Of a DNA stretch of 5,177 nt, positions 1-5,055 are shown in pieces; within the stretch, counting starts at the first letter, position 1, and each line of letters starts with the position of its first letter. The DNA is taken from positions 1-5,177 of the forward strand of contig CALMVY010000143.1 of NCBI GenBank assembly GCA_937873245.1, given 5' to 3'. Below the pieces are notes generated by a model that searched no databases, had not been told where the DNA came from, and saw only the letters and a list, made by a program, of their open reading frames with translations. Origin of the DNA: an uncultured Arthrobacter sp. (GTDB lineage: Bacteria; Actinomycetota; Actinomycetes; Actinomycetales; Micrococcaceae). A program made the position numbers and the translations under genes.

Positions 1-21
1 TTCGCCGTACTAAATCCTGTA

Positions 22-92
22 GGTCTGTAAGAATCGGCGGCAATGCACCATTTGATAAACTGGGTGCAGGCCGTTCGATTCTGCCGCAGACC
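22..92 (+). other. Long imperfect stem-loop in the portal leader
   Basis: The leader before the portal gene folds into one extended hairpin. The outer stem is GGTCTG (22-27) with CAGACC (87-92), the middle stem AGAATCG (30-36) with CGATTCT (76-82), a short GGC (39-41) with GCC (70-72), and the inner stem TGCACC (44-49) with GGTGCA (63-68), around a 13-nt AT-rich loop. That is about 22 pairs with small internal loops. It ends 3 nt before the Shine-Dalgarno. No gene is convincingly visible in bases 1-105: frame 1 is open to a TAA at 28-30 and could be the tail end of an upstream gene such as the terminase, but frame 2 closes at 11-13 and the choice cannot be made here. Pairing is seen directly; an RNA role is inferred. 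Confidence 0.5.
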
Positions 93-95
93 TTT

Positions 96-101
96 AGGGA
101 G
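96..101 (+). promoter_or_regulatory. Ribosome binding site deciding the portal start
   Basis: AGGGAG lies 4 nt before the ATG at 106. It supports that start over the in-frame ATG at 43, which has no purine-rich site before it and lies inside the hairpin. Confidence 0.75.
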
Positions 102-105
102 TTTC

Positions 106-1725
106 ATGTCCAGGAAAAGTGCCATCAAGGCCAAGCTTTCGCCGCACGCTGGCACTCAGATGGCGGAAATTCTGGAGGTCAAGGCCGAAAACGAGGCCCT
201 GAAAGAGATGGCTGTCGTGCTCTCCGAGTCGATGGCCGACGTGCAGCTGGCGCTGGACAACGTGGGCTGGATGCCGCTGGGGGAAGACACCAACCTCCAG
301 GAGCTCCCGCTCTCCTCGATCAAGAAGCAGACCCACGTTACCCGTGCACTGGCGGTCATCAACCCGCTCATCAAGCGCGGCATCGCCGTGCGCGGGGCGT
401 ACATCTGGGGCAACGGCATCAAGCTGGACGGCCTCGATGAGGGCTCCCCGTTCTGGAAGTCCCCCACCAACCAGAAGTACCTGCTCTCCAACAAGGCCCA
501 GCTGGAGATGGAGTCCTGCCTCGCCACGGATGGCAACTTCTTCCTGCTCGTGACCAAGAAGTCTGCCCGCACCAAGGTGGACAAGCTGACCCGCATCCCG
601 ATGGGCCAGATTACCGGCGTCATCACGGACCCGGACAACTCCGAGGACATCTGGTTCTACCGGCGCGAGTGGGCCACAGTCGTCACCCGGCCCGGCTCCG
701 ATCTGGAAGACCGGATCGACAACGTTGAGTACTTCCCGGCCATCGACTACGACTTCGAGACCCACGGCAAGCCGAGGTTCTTCAAGTCCAAGAAGGTCAA
801 CTGGGACTCCCGCATCGCGGCGCACAGCGTCAACAAGCAGGTGGGCTGGAAGTGGGGTGTGCCTGACCTGCTCTCCGTGATGTTCTGGGCCAAGGCACAC
901 AAGGAGTTCCTGGAGAATCAGGCCACGCTCGTCAAGGCATACAGCCGGTTCGCGTGGAAAGTTGCAGCCCCGTCTGCCGCCAACGCCCGCGCAGCCTCCA
1001 CCAAGGTGGGCACGGCTCCGACGATGGACCCGATGACCGGCCAGCCGCAGGGTGTGGGCGCCACTGCCGTGACAGGGCAAGGCACCACCATCTCCTCGGT
1101 TGGCCGCACAGGCGGCTCCGTGGACTTCGAGGCAGGCCTCCCGCTCGCGGGCTATGTTGCTGCCGGACTCAGTGTGCCCCTGAACGAGCTGACCGCCGAC
1201 GCCGGCAACGCCAACCGCTCCTCGGCTGAGACCCTTTCCGGTTCCAACGAGAAGGTCATGCGGGCGCGTCAGGCCGAGCACAAGATGTTCTACGAGGCGA
1301 TCTTTGCCTACCTCGGCATGGAGGTGAAGGTCTCCTTCCCGAAGATCGAGGAGGAGGCCGTCTACAGGCAAATCCAAAGTCTCACGAGCCTCATGCCACT
1401 CAACCTGTTCTCCGCTGTCGAGATGCGCCGTCTCATTATCCACGTTTTGGATATTCAGGACATGGATGAGGACAAGGTGCCGTCCAAGGAGGAGTTGGGC
1501 AACCTGATCCTCCAGGCGACGATGGCTGCCGAAGCTGCTGACAAGGCAGCCGAGCAGGCCGAGAAGATGGCCAAGGAGAACCCGGCACCCGCAGCAGGCG
1601 TTCCCGGTGCTGTCCCCAAGGGCACACCGGCTGTGAAGAAGGCGGCGAGCACCGCGAAATCCTACGGCGACAATTCCTACCGCAAGGACGCTGGCAATGC
1701 CGCTCGAACTGGTGGCAAGGGCTAA
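106..1725 (+). CDS. Portal protein
   Basis: A 539-residue phage portal protein. Portals form a dodecameric ring at one capsid vertex, nucleate procapsid assembly, and are the channel for DNA packaging and ejection. The N-terminus (residues about 18-50) is a charged, probably coiled-coil segment. Features typical of actinophage portals follow: a GWMPLG segment near 54-59, NPLIKRG with VRGAYIWGNG near 86-104, and TDGNFF near 141-146. The clip/stem/wing core continues to a conserved block around 345-380 (LPLAGYVAAGLSVPLNELT, then NRSSAETL). The C-terminal tail (about 460-539) is Ala/Glu/Lys-rich and then Pro/Ala-rich, probably flexible. The length fits the family. The gene is followed by the protease, the usual head-module order, with no MuF-type gene between. 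I am confident of the role; the exact family is recognised from motifs and not from a search. Confidence 0.9.
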   Translation: MSRKSAIKAKLSPHAGTQMAEILEVKAENEALKEMAVVLSESMADVQLALDNVGWMPLGEDTNLQELPLSSIKKQTHVTRALAVINPLIKRGIAVRGAYIWGNGIKLDGLDEGSPFWKSPTNQKYLLSNKAQLEMESCLATDGNFFLLVTKKSARTKVDKLTRIPMGQITGVITDPDNSEDIWFYRREWATVVTRPGSDLEDRIDNVEYFPAIDYDFETHGKPRFFKSKKVNWDSRIAAHSVNKQVGWKWGVPDLLSVMFWAKAHKEFLENQATLVKAYSRFAWKVAAPSAANARAASTKVGTAPTMDPMTGQPQGVGATAVTGQGTTISSVGRTGGSVDFEAGLPLAGYVAAGLSVPLNELTADAGNANRSSAETLSGSNEKVMRARQAEHKMFYEAIFAYLGMEVKVSFPKIEEEAVYRQIQSLTSLMPLNLFSAVEMRRLIIHVLDIQDMDEDKVPSKEELGNLILQATMAAEAADKAAEQAEKMAKENPAPAAGVPGAVPKGTPAVKKAASTAKSYGDNSYRKDAGNAARTGGKG

Positions 1726-1755
1726 GGGTCTGTAGGTTTGTCTTTATCCCCATTC
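1726..1755 (+). other. Start of the portal-protease gap with a CTGTAGG word
   Basis: The 77-nt gap between portal and protease opens with GGTCTGTAGG (1727-1736), one copy of the CTGTA(A/G) word that recurs in the gaps of this window. It shares GGTCTGTA with the portal leader (22-29). No convincing -35/-10 pair was found here. Confidence 0.35.
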
Positions 1756-1789
1756 GTCTAAATACCAATGCGGTAATATGGATTTAGAC
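1756..1789 (+). other. Stem-loop abutting the protease ribosome binding site
   Basis: GTCTAAAT (1756-1763) and ATTTAGAC (1782-1789) are perfect inverted arms. TACC (1763-1766) can also pair with GGTA (1772-1775) around a 5-nt loop, at the cost of one outer pair. The arm ends 1 nt before the Shine-Dalgarno core AAGGAG. It could be an mRNA hairpin affecting stability or ribosome access, or a DNA operator read as a palindrome; the sequence alone does not decide. Confidence 0.5.
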
Positions 1790-1796
1790 AAAGGAG
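1790..1796 (+). promoter_or_regulatory. Strong ribosome binding site of the protease gene
   Basis: AAAGGAG, 6 nt before the ATG at 1803, is close to the ideal anti-16S complement and fixes the start. Confidence 0.8.
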
Positions 1797-1802
1797 ATTT
1801 TT

Positions 1803-2732
1803 ATGCCCAAGCAGCTTCTTGAAGCCAGCAAGATTTCCCCCGACACACTGACCGGCGCGGTTTGGCGCGTGAAGGTAATCGAGGGTAATAAGCGCGGCTC
1901 CTCGGCCTATTACCCCAAAGAGGTTGTTGAAGCCGGGGCTTCCCTGTTCGCCAAAGGCACCCGCATTTACGGTGACCACCCCACTTCGGATGAAAAGTGG
2001 AGCCGCCCCGAGCGGAGCTACAAGGACATTATCGGTGTCTTTGAATCCGACGCTGAATTTGATGGCACCGACCTTTATGCAAATGCCCGGTTCTTCACCA
2101 AGCACCAGCAGGACATCAAGGAAATGGCCGAGGCTGGCGTGATCGGAATGTCGATCCGCGCCGCTGGTGATGTTGAGGAAACCGCTGACGGCCCCGTGCT
2201 GAAGGCCTTCACCTCCGTTACATCCGTCGATGTTGTCACCACGGCTGGTGCCGGTGGTGGCTTCGACAAACTGCTTGAATCCGCCCGAGAAGTTTCTGCG
2301 TCCGAGAGTGGCGCAGAGTCCCAAGAGAAGGAAGAACAAATGGAACTCCCCAAGGAACTCGCTGAGGCTCTGGACGCTCTCGTTGCGGGCGTCAAGTCCC
2401 TGACCGAGCGCGCAGAAGCAGAAGACAAGGCAAAGGCCGACGCACTGGCCGAAGCCAAGCGCATTGCTGACGAGGCCGAGAAGCCTGAAGCTATCGACCC
2501 GCTGGCTGTCGTCGCCAAGCTGGCCGAGTCCAAGCTGTCTGCGGCCTCCCAGGCTCGTGTGCTCGAAGCCCACAAGGCCGGCAAGGCCCTGGAGGAAGCG
2601 ATCACCGCCGAGCAGGCCTACGTCAAGGAAATTGCGGAGTCCGCCCCGGAGTTCAAGGGCAACGGCTCCGAGGAGAAGGAACTCTCCGAGGCAGCAACCA
2701 TCGGCTCCAGCATGTACGGCAAGCGGTCCTAA
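1803..2732 (+). CDS. Capsid maturation protease with fused scaffold-like C-terminus
   Basis: A 309-residue protein with two parts. Residues 1-155 look like an actinophage prohead/capsid maturation serine protease: GTRIYGDHP places a candidate catalytic His at 59, followed by RPER (68-71), and GMSIRAAG places a candidate catalytic Ser at 117. Asp143 in SVDVVTTAGAGG is my guess for the third residue, by analogy with the His-Ser-Glu triad of HK97-type proteases. Residues about 160-309 are rich in Ala, Glu and Lys, highly charged and predicted helical/coiled coil, as expected of a scaffolding (delta-type) domain that lines the procapsid and is then digested. In-frame Met180 has its own ribosome binding site and may produce the scaffold alone. 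The gene lies between portal and decoration genes, the expected place. The protease role is well supported by motif and context; the scaffold role is inferred from composition. Confidence 0.87.
   Translation: MPKQLLEASKISPDTLTGAVWRVKVIEGNKRGSSAYYPKEVVEAGASLFAKGTRIYGDHPTSDEKWSRPERSYKDIIGVFESDAEFDGTDLYANARFFTKHQQDIKEMAEAGVIGMSIRAAGDVEETADGPVLKAFTSVTSVDVVTTAGAGGGFDKLLESAREVSASESGAESQEKEEQMELPKELAEALDALVAGVKSLTERAEAEDKAKADALAEAKRIADEAEKPEAIDPLAVVAKLAESKLSAASQARVLEAHKAGKALEEAITAEQAYVKEIAESAPEFKGNGSEEKELSEAATIGSSMYGKRS
2328..2334 (+). promoter_or_regulatory. Internal ribosome binding site for a nested scaffold start
   Basis: AAGGAAG lies 5 nt before an in-frame ATG at 2340 inside the protease gene, at the junction between the protease domain and the charged C-terminal part. 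It resembles AAGGAAGG, used by the capsid gene at 3663. Confidence 0.5.
2340..2732 (+). CDS. Nested in-frame scaffolding protein (probable)
   Basis: A candidate 130-residue product made from the internal ATG (Met180 of the protease), sharing frame and stop with it. It begins MELPKELAEALDALVAG and is almost all Ala, Glu, Lys and Leu with heptad-like spacing, so it should be a long helical, acidic protein, as phage scaffolds are. The same arrangement is established for lambda, where Nu3 scaffold is translated from inside the C protease gene. The start sits exactly where the protease fold ends and has a good Shine-Dalgarno. What is seen is the ATG, its ribosome binding site and the composition; separate translation is inferred. 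The alternative is that only the fused polyprotein exists and the AAGGAAG is a chance result of Lys/Glu codons. Confidence 0.5.
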   Translation: MELPKELAEALDALVAGVKSLTERAEAEDKAKADALAEAKRIADEAEKPEAIDPLAVVAKLAESKLSAASQARVLEAHKAGKALEEAITAEQAYVKEIAESAPEFKGNGSEEKELSEAATIGSSMYGKRS

Positions 2733-2751
2733 CTAGGCGGTGATCCTATCT

Positions 2752-2792
2752 CGTCCGCTGCAGACGGCCTTTCGGGGTATTGCGGCAGGACG
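2752..2792 (+). other. Possible alternative hairpin after the protease-scaffold gene
   Basis: CGTC (2752-2755) and CTGC (2758-2761) can pair with GCAG (2785-2788) and GACG (2789-2792), giving 8 pairs with a 2-nt bulge. Its right arm overlaps the left arm of the hairpin at 2788-2837, so the two folds exclude each other. It is weaker and could be chance. Confidence 0.3.
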
Positions 2793-2837
2793 GAATAGGC
2801 GCTTCAAGAAGTGATTCATTAGGCGCTTATTCCGTCC
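2788..2837 (+). terminator. Long hairpin between scaffold and decoration genes, possible terminator
   Basis: GGACGGAATA (2788-2797) pairs perfectly with TATTCCGTCC (2828-2837), and the stem continues inward to 17 positions (to 2804/2821) with two G-U pairs, around a 16-nt loop. TAGGCGCTT also appears as a direct repeat in the two arms (2796-2804 gives TAGGCGCTT; 2820-2828 gives TAGGCGCTT). No T-run follows, so it may be a factor-assisted terminator, an RNase III-type processing site, or a device lowering read-through between protease and decoration genes. The hairpin is certain; the function is not. Confidence 0.5.
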
Positions 2838-2840
2838 ATT

Positions 2841-2856
2841 GATTACTCACTCTGTA
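2841..2856 (+). repeat. Copy 1 of a 16-bp intergenic element (GATTACTCACWCTGTA)
   Basis: GATTACTCACTCTGTA here matches 15 of 16 bases with 5029-5044, in the same orientation, each upstream of a structural gene. Both are followed by an A-rich run ending in AATT. It starts 71 nt before the decoration ATG. Candidates are a phage promoter element or a regulator binding site. A -10-like TACAAT at 2873-2878 lies downstream, but no good -35 is seen. Confidence 0.5.
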
Positions 2857-2868
2857 AAAATTCCCAGT

Positions 2869-2894
2869 GCCGTACAATTATAAATAGGTACGGC
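2869..2894 (+). other. Stem-loop before the decoration ribosome binding site
   Basis: GCCGTAC (2869-2875) and GTACGGC (2888-2894) are perfect inverted arms around a 12-nt AT-rich loop that contains TATAAAT. The stem ends 4 nt before the Shine-Dalgarno, repeating the layout of the portal and protease leaders. Confidence 0.5.
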
Positions 2895-2898
2895 TACC

Positions 2899-2904
2899 GA
2901 AAGG
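2899..2904 (+). promoter_or_regulatory. Ribosome binding site of the decoration gene
   Basis: GAAAGG, 7 nt before the ATG at 2912. Confidence 0.65.
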
Positions 2905-2911
2905 CTGAACA

Positions 2912-3664
2912 ATGGCAAAGAACTTTGTCTTCAAGGAAGCGGATTACCTTTCCGCTCCCGTCCCGAATGGCACCAAAGCGGGCGTGGCCCTGCGAATTGG
3001 TGCCCTGAATGCAGTTACCGTCACTGCGGAAGGTGGCGCTTCCGAGACCATCAGCCTCGGTGCCGGTGTAACCCTGACCCAGCCTGCCGGTGCAGCTTCG
3101 GGCAACAAGCCCGGCTTCGCCTCGGTGGCTCTGAAGGGCTCCGCAAATCTCCCCGTCAGCGGTGTTACCTCCTTCGGAACCCCTGTCTACATCGTTAGTG
3201 GCTCGCTGATCAGCGCACCGTCCATCACCCTTGGGGCCACTGCGACCACGGGTGGAACCTTTGCAGCGGGCACGTACTACTGGAAAGTCACCGCGATCAA
3301 TGTGGCTGGCGAAACCATTGGCTCCAACGAAGCCACGCAGGCCATCGCCGCCAACGGAACACAGGTACTCAACTGGTCCGCGATCAGCGGTGCGACTGGC
3401 TACAAGGTTTACCGGGGCACCGCTCCCGGGGCTCAGAGCACTCTCGTTGCCACGCTCGGCACGGTGGTTACCTACACCGACACGGGTATTGCTGGCACCG
3501 CTGGAACGGTCCCCACGGTCAACTCCACGGGTGACTCCCTGCTCCGGGTCACGGGTGGCGCAGGGGCCAAGCACTTCGGCGTAGCTCTTGCAGCAAAGAC
3601 CGCTCCGGTTGCCGATGTCCACGTCAAAATCATCAACAACGGCTTCGCCGCCGACGCGGCATAA
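2912..3664 (+). CDS. Head decoration protein with inserted Ig/FN3-like domain
   Basis: A 250-residue protein encoded just before the major capsid gene, the usual place of the decoration (capsid-stabilising) protein. Residues 1-100 (starting MAKNFVFKEADYLSAPVPNG, with VALRIGALNAV and later GTPVYIVSG) and 205-250 (GAKHFGVALAAKT, VHVKIINNG) read as two halves of a small beta-rich, DUF2190-type decoration fold. Between them, about residues 102-204, lies a separate Ig/fibronectin-III-like domain: GTYYWKVTAIN, then VLNWSAISGATGYKVYRGT, then TYTDTG, a pattern common in cell-wall or sugar-binding modules. By analogy with Ig-like domains on other phage heads, this part probably projects outward and may bind surface glycans. 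It ends 11 nt before the capsid start, so the two genes are probably cotranscribed. The family call is from pattern and context, not a search. Confidence 0.72.
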   Translation: MAKNFVFKEADYLSAPVPNGTKAGVALRIGALNAVTVTAEGGASETISLGAGVTLTQPAGAASGNKPGFASVALKGSANLPVSGVTSFGTPVYIVSGSLISAPSITLGATATTGGTFAAGTYYWKVTAINVAGETIGSNEATQAIAANGTQVLNWSAISGATGYKVYRGTAPGAQSTLVATLGTVVTYTDTGIAGTAGTVPTVNSTGDSLLRVTGGAGAKHFGVALAAKTAPVADVHVKIINNGFAADAA

Positions 3665-3670
3665 GGAAGG
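3663..3670 (+). promoter_or_regulatory. Strong ribosome binding site of the capsid gene, overlapping the preceding stop
   Basis: AAGGAAGG begins within the TAA of the decoration gene and lies 5 nt before the ATG at 3676. This suits high expression and suggests translational coupling. It is the only complete gene here without a long structured leader. Confidence 0.75.
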
Positions 3671-3675
3671 CTGAC

Positions 3676-4842
3676 ATGACCATCCAGACGATCAAAGAGG
3701 CGGGCGTACTCTTTGGAGACGCCATCAACGGTGACCGCACCGCGCAGGGCCGCGTCAAGGCCCTCGTAGACGGCACTGCCTACATCACGGAGTCCGTCTC
3801 CACCTCGGACCTCGCTGCGGCTTTCGCCATCGGCACACGCCAGTCGGTTCAGGAGCAGTACGACAAGCTCACCCCGACGTGGACCGACTTCGCAGCTCGC
3901 CGGACGTTCCAGGACTTCAAGCCGCAGTTCCTCCGTGAACTGACGATGGACACGGACCTGAACCTGACCGAGAACGGCGGCGTCAAGACCAAGCCGCAGT
4001 CCCTCGCACGCATCCCGGAAGGCACCGAGTACCCGAAGTTCGGGTTCACCACGAGCGCCAACGGCATCATGCTGGCCAAGAACGGTGCAAGCTTCGGCTT
4101 CACCTGGGAAATGGTCATCAACGATGAATGGGACCTCATCGGCTCCATCCCCGGCACCATGCTGGAGTACGCCTCCAACACCGAAGACACCGAGGCCTAC
4201 GGTGTGCTCGCAGACGAAGCTGGCCCCAACGCCCTCACGTTCGCTGCTGGCAACGGCAACCTGAACGCTGGCAGCCTGTTCGACAAGGAGTACAAGCTCA
4301 GCCTTGATGCTCTGTCGCTGGCCAAGAAAGCCGTCCGCGCTCGTCGGGTCAACGGTCGTCGGGTACAGGTTCCGAAGTTCCGCCTCATCGTCCCGACCTC
4401 GATGAAGGATCAGGCCGAGTACCTGCTCTCCATCAAGGACCTGACCCTGCGGAACGCCGGCAACACCTCCGAGGTCAAGGCCTCCACCACCAACTCCGAC
4501 GTGGCGCTGACCGCAACGGATTGGCTGGAGGAAATCGACCAGTCGGCTTCCGCAGCGACGACCTGGTACCTCGTGCCGGACAAGGGCCGCGACGCCAAGC
4601 GCCAGTCCATCGTTCTGGGGTTCCTCCAGAACCACGAGAGCCCGGACCTGCGCATCTCCGGCAACGGCGGCACCTACCTCGGTGGCGGTCAGGTCCCCGG
4701 CCTGGAAGGCTCCCTGCTGAACGACACGAGCGAGTACCGCGTTCGCCACGTCGTCACGGGCGCCTACCTGAACGCTCAGGCCCTCCTGGCCTCCAAGGGC
4801 ACGGAAGCTACCGCTCCCCCGGCCCAGTACATCGTTCCGTAA
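3676..4842 (+). CDS. Major capsid protein, HK97 fold
   Basis: A 388-residue major capsid protein that forms the icosahedral shell. The N-terminal arm and helix (about 1-70) lead to an extended E-loop-like region (about 85-130, ELTMDTDLNLTENGG onward). A P-domain stretch follows with FGFTWEMVINDEWDLIGSIP near 140-159, a segment typical of actinophage capsid proteins. The A-domain lies in about 210-345 (RVNGRRVQVPKFRLIVPTS near 224-242, then GFLQNHESPDLRI). The chain returns to the P-domain with YRVRHVVTGAYLNAQALLASKG (about 354-375) before a short tail. Unlike HK97 itself, no N-terminal scaffold (delta) domain is attached, consistent with a scaffold supplied by the protease gene. Codon use is strongly biased to G/C third positions, as expected for a highly expressed gene. 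Stop is followed at once by a terminator. Confidence 0.92.
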   Translation: MTIQTIKEAGVLFGDAINGDRTAQGRVKALVDGTAYITESVSTSDLAAAFAIGTRQSVQEQYDKLTPTWTDFAARRTFQDFKPQFLRELTMDTDLNLTENGGVKTKPQSLARIPEGTEYPKFGFTTSANGIMLAKNGASFGFTWEMVINDEWDLIGSIPGTMLEYASNTEDTEAYGVLADEAGPNALTFAAGNGNLNAGSLFDKEYKLSLDALSLAKKAVRARRVNGRRVQVPKFRLIVPTSMKDQAEYLLSIKDLTLRNAGNTSEVKASTTNSDVALTATDWLEEIDQSASAATTWYLVPDKGRDAKRQSIVLGFLQNHESPDLRISGNGGTYLGGGQVPGLEGSLLNDTSEYRVRHVVTGAYLNAQALLASKGTEATAPPAQYIVP

Positions 4843-4863
4843 CCCGGACGCAAGCTGTACTAC

Positions 4864-4900
4864 GAAAGCCCCGGCTCCTGAAAAAGGAGCTGGGGCTTTC
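4864..4900 (+). terminator. Intrinsic-type terminator after the capsid gene
   Basis: GAAAGCCCC (4864-4872) pairs with GGGGCTTTC (4892-4900). The stem continues inward (one G-U pair, then GCTCCT with AGGAGC) to 16 pairs around a GAAAA loop, starting 21 nt after the capsid stop. The 3' arm ends in TTT and is followed by CCCC, so the U-tail is short. Probably it ends or attenuates the capsid transcript. Confidence 0.75.
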
Positions 4901-4902
4901 CC

Positions 4903-4925
4903 CATTTCCGGTTGAAACGGAAATG
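4903..4925 (+). other. Short perfect hairpin between the two terminators
   Basis: CATTTCCG (4903-4910) and CGGAAATG (4918-4925) form 8 perfect pairs around a 7-nt loop, 2 nt after the first terminator. It may be a second part of the terminator or a regulator site ahead of the possible promoter at 4929. Confidence 0.4.
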
Positions 4926-4928
4926 CCC

Positions 4929-4934
4929 TATACT
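4929..4934 (+). promoter_or_regulatory. Weak candidate -10 element in the gap after the capsid gene
   Basis: TATACT matches the -10 consensus at 5 of 6 positions. TTGAAA at 4912-4917 resembles a -35 but is only 11 nt away, too close for a normal promoter, and no better -35 is seen. A transcript from here would run about 70 nt to the terminator at 4968-5012 and contain no credible gene. Confidence 0.2.
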
Positions 4935-4967
4935 GATATTGCTCCTGTGTATGTGTGTTGTGTTAGT

Positions 4968-5012
4968 AGCCCCGGTATTTCGACTGCTCCTCGAAATACC
5001 GGGGCTGCTTTT
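4968..5012 (+). terminator. Strong intrinsic terminator before the connector gene
   Basis: AGCCCCGGTATTTCGA (4968-4983) and TCGAAATACCGGGGCT (4991-5006) are a perfect 16-bp stem around the 7-nt loop CTGCTCC, followed by GCTTTT (5007-5012). Together with the hairpin at 4864 it forms a tandem terminator isolating the capsid transcript from the connector gene. It shares AGCCCCGG with the first terminator. Confidence 0.85.
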
Positions 5013-5028
5013 GGTTGAGGGGCCTGTA

Positions 5029-5044
5029 GATTACTCACACTGTA
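5029..5044 (+). repeat. Copy 2 of the 16-bp intergenic element
   Basis: GATTACTCACACTGTA, 15 of 16 identical to 2841-2856. It follows directly on CCTGTA (5023-5028), so two CTGTA words lie 16 nt apart (5024 and 5040). It begins 27 nt before the connector ATG. Confidence 0.5.
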
Positions 5045-5048
5045 GAAT
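5043..5048 (+). promoter_or_regulatory. Candidate -10 for a leaderless connector transcript
   Basis: TAGAAT, 5 of 6 matches to TATAAT, overlaps the end of the 16-bp repeat and ends 7 nt before the ATG at 5056. Transcription would start at or beside the start codon. No clear -35 is visible at 16-18 nt, so a repeat-binding activator or a relaxed actinobacterial promoter would have to compensate. Confidence 0.4.
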
Positions 5049-5055
5049 TGACCAC

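Noticed and set aside
43..105. Longer portal start at the ATG at 43 (21 extra residues)
   Set aside because: It has no ribosome site, lies within the leader hairpin, and the extra residues do not look like a portal N-terminus; ATG 106 has AGGGAG at 4 nt.
94..1443. 449-codon open frame on the - strand opposite the portal gene
   Set aside because: Its frame is open because of the G/C-rich third positions of the portal gene; the product is low-complexity Gly/Val/Leu/Asp/Arg-rich without recognisable domains.
2075..2605. 176-codon open frame on the - strand opposite the protease-scaffold gene
   Set aside because: Ser/Ala-rich product is the mirror of the Ala/Glu-rich scaffold codons; no start signals.
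2733..2911. Possible missed small gene between protease and decoration genes
   Set aside because: No frame with a ribosome site and a plausible length is seen; the space is taken up by inverted repeats and the 16-bp element.
3472..4905. 477-codon open frame on the - strand opposite the capsid gene
   Set aside because: Same antisense artefact; it runs across both the decoration and capsid genes and through a terminator, and its product resembles no protein family I know.
4864..5006. The hairpin cluster as an attachment site, CRISPR array or insertion-sequence ends
   Set aside because: There are no regular spacers or target duplications, no integrase or transposase nearby, and the T-run after the last hairpin fits a terminator better.
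4923..5018. Small 31-residue open frame in the gap after the capsid gene (MPYTDIAPVYVCC...)
   Set aside because: It runs straight through the perfect terminator hairpin, its codons are explained by the palindrome, and there is no good ribosome site.
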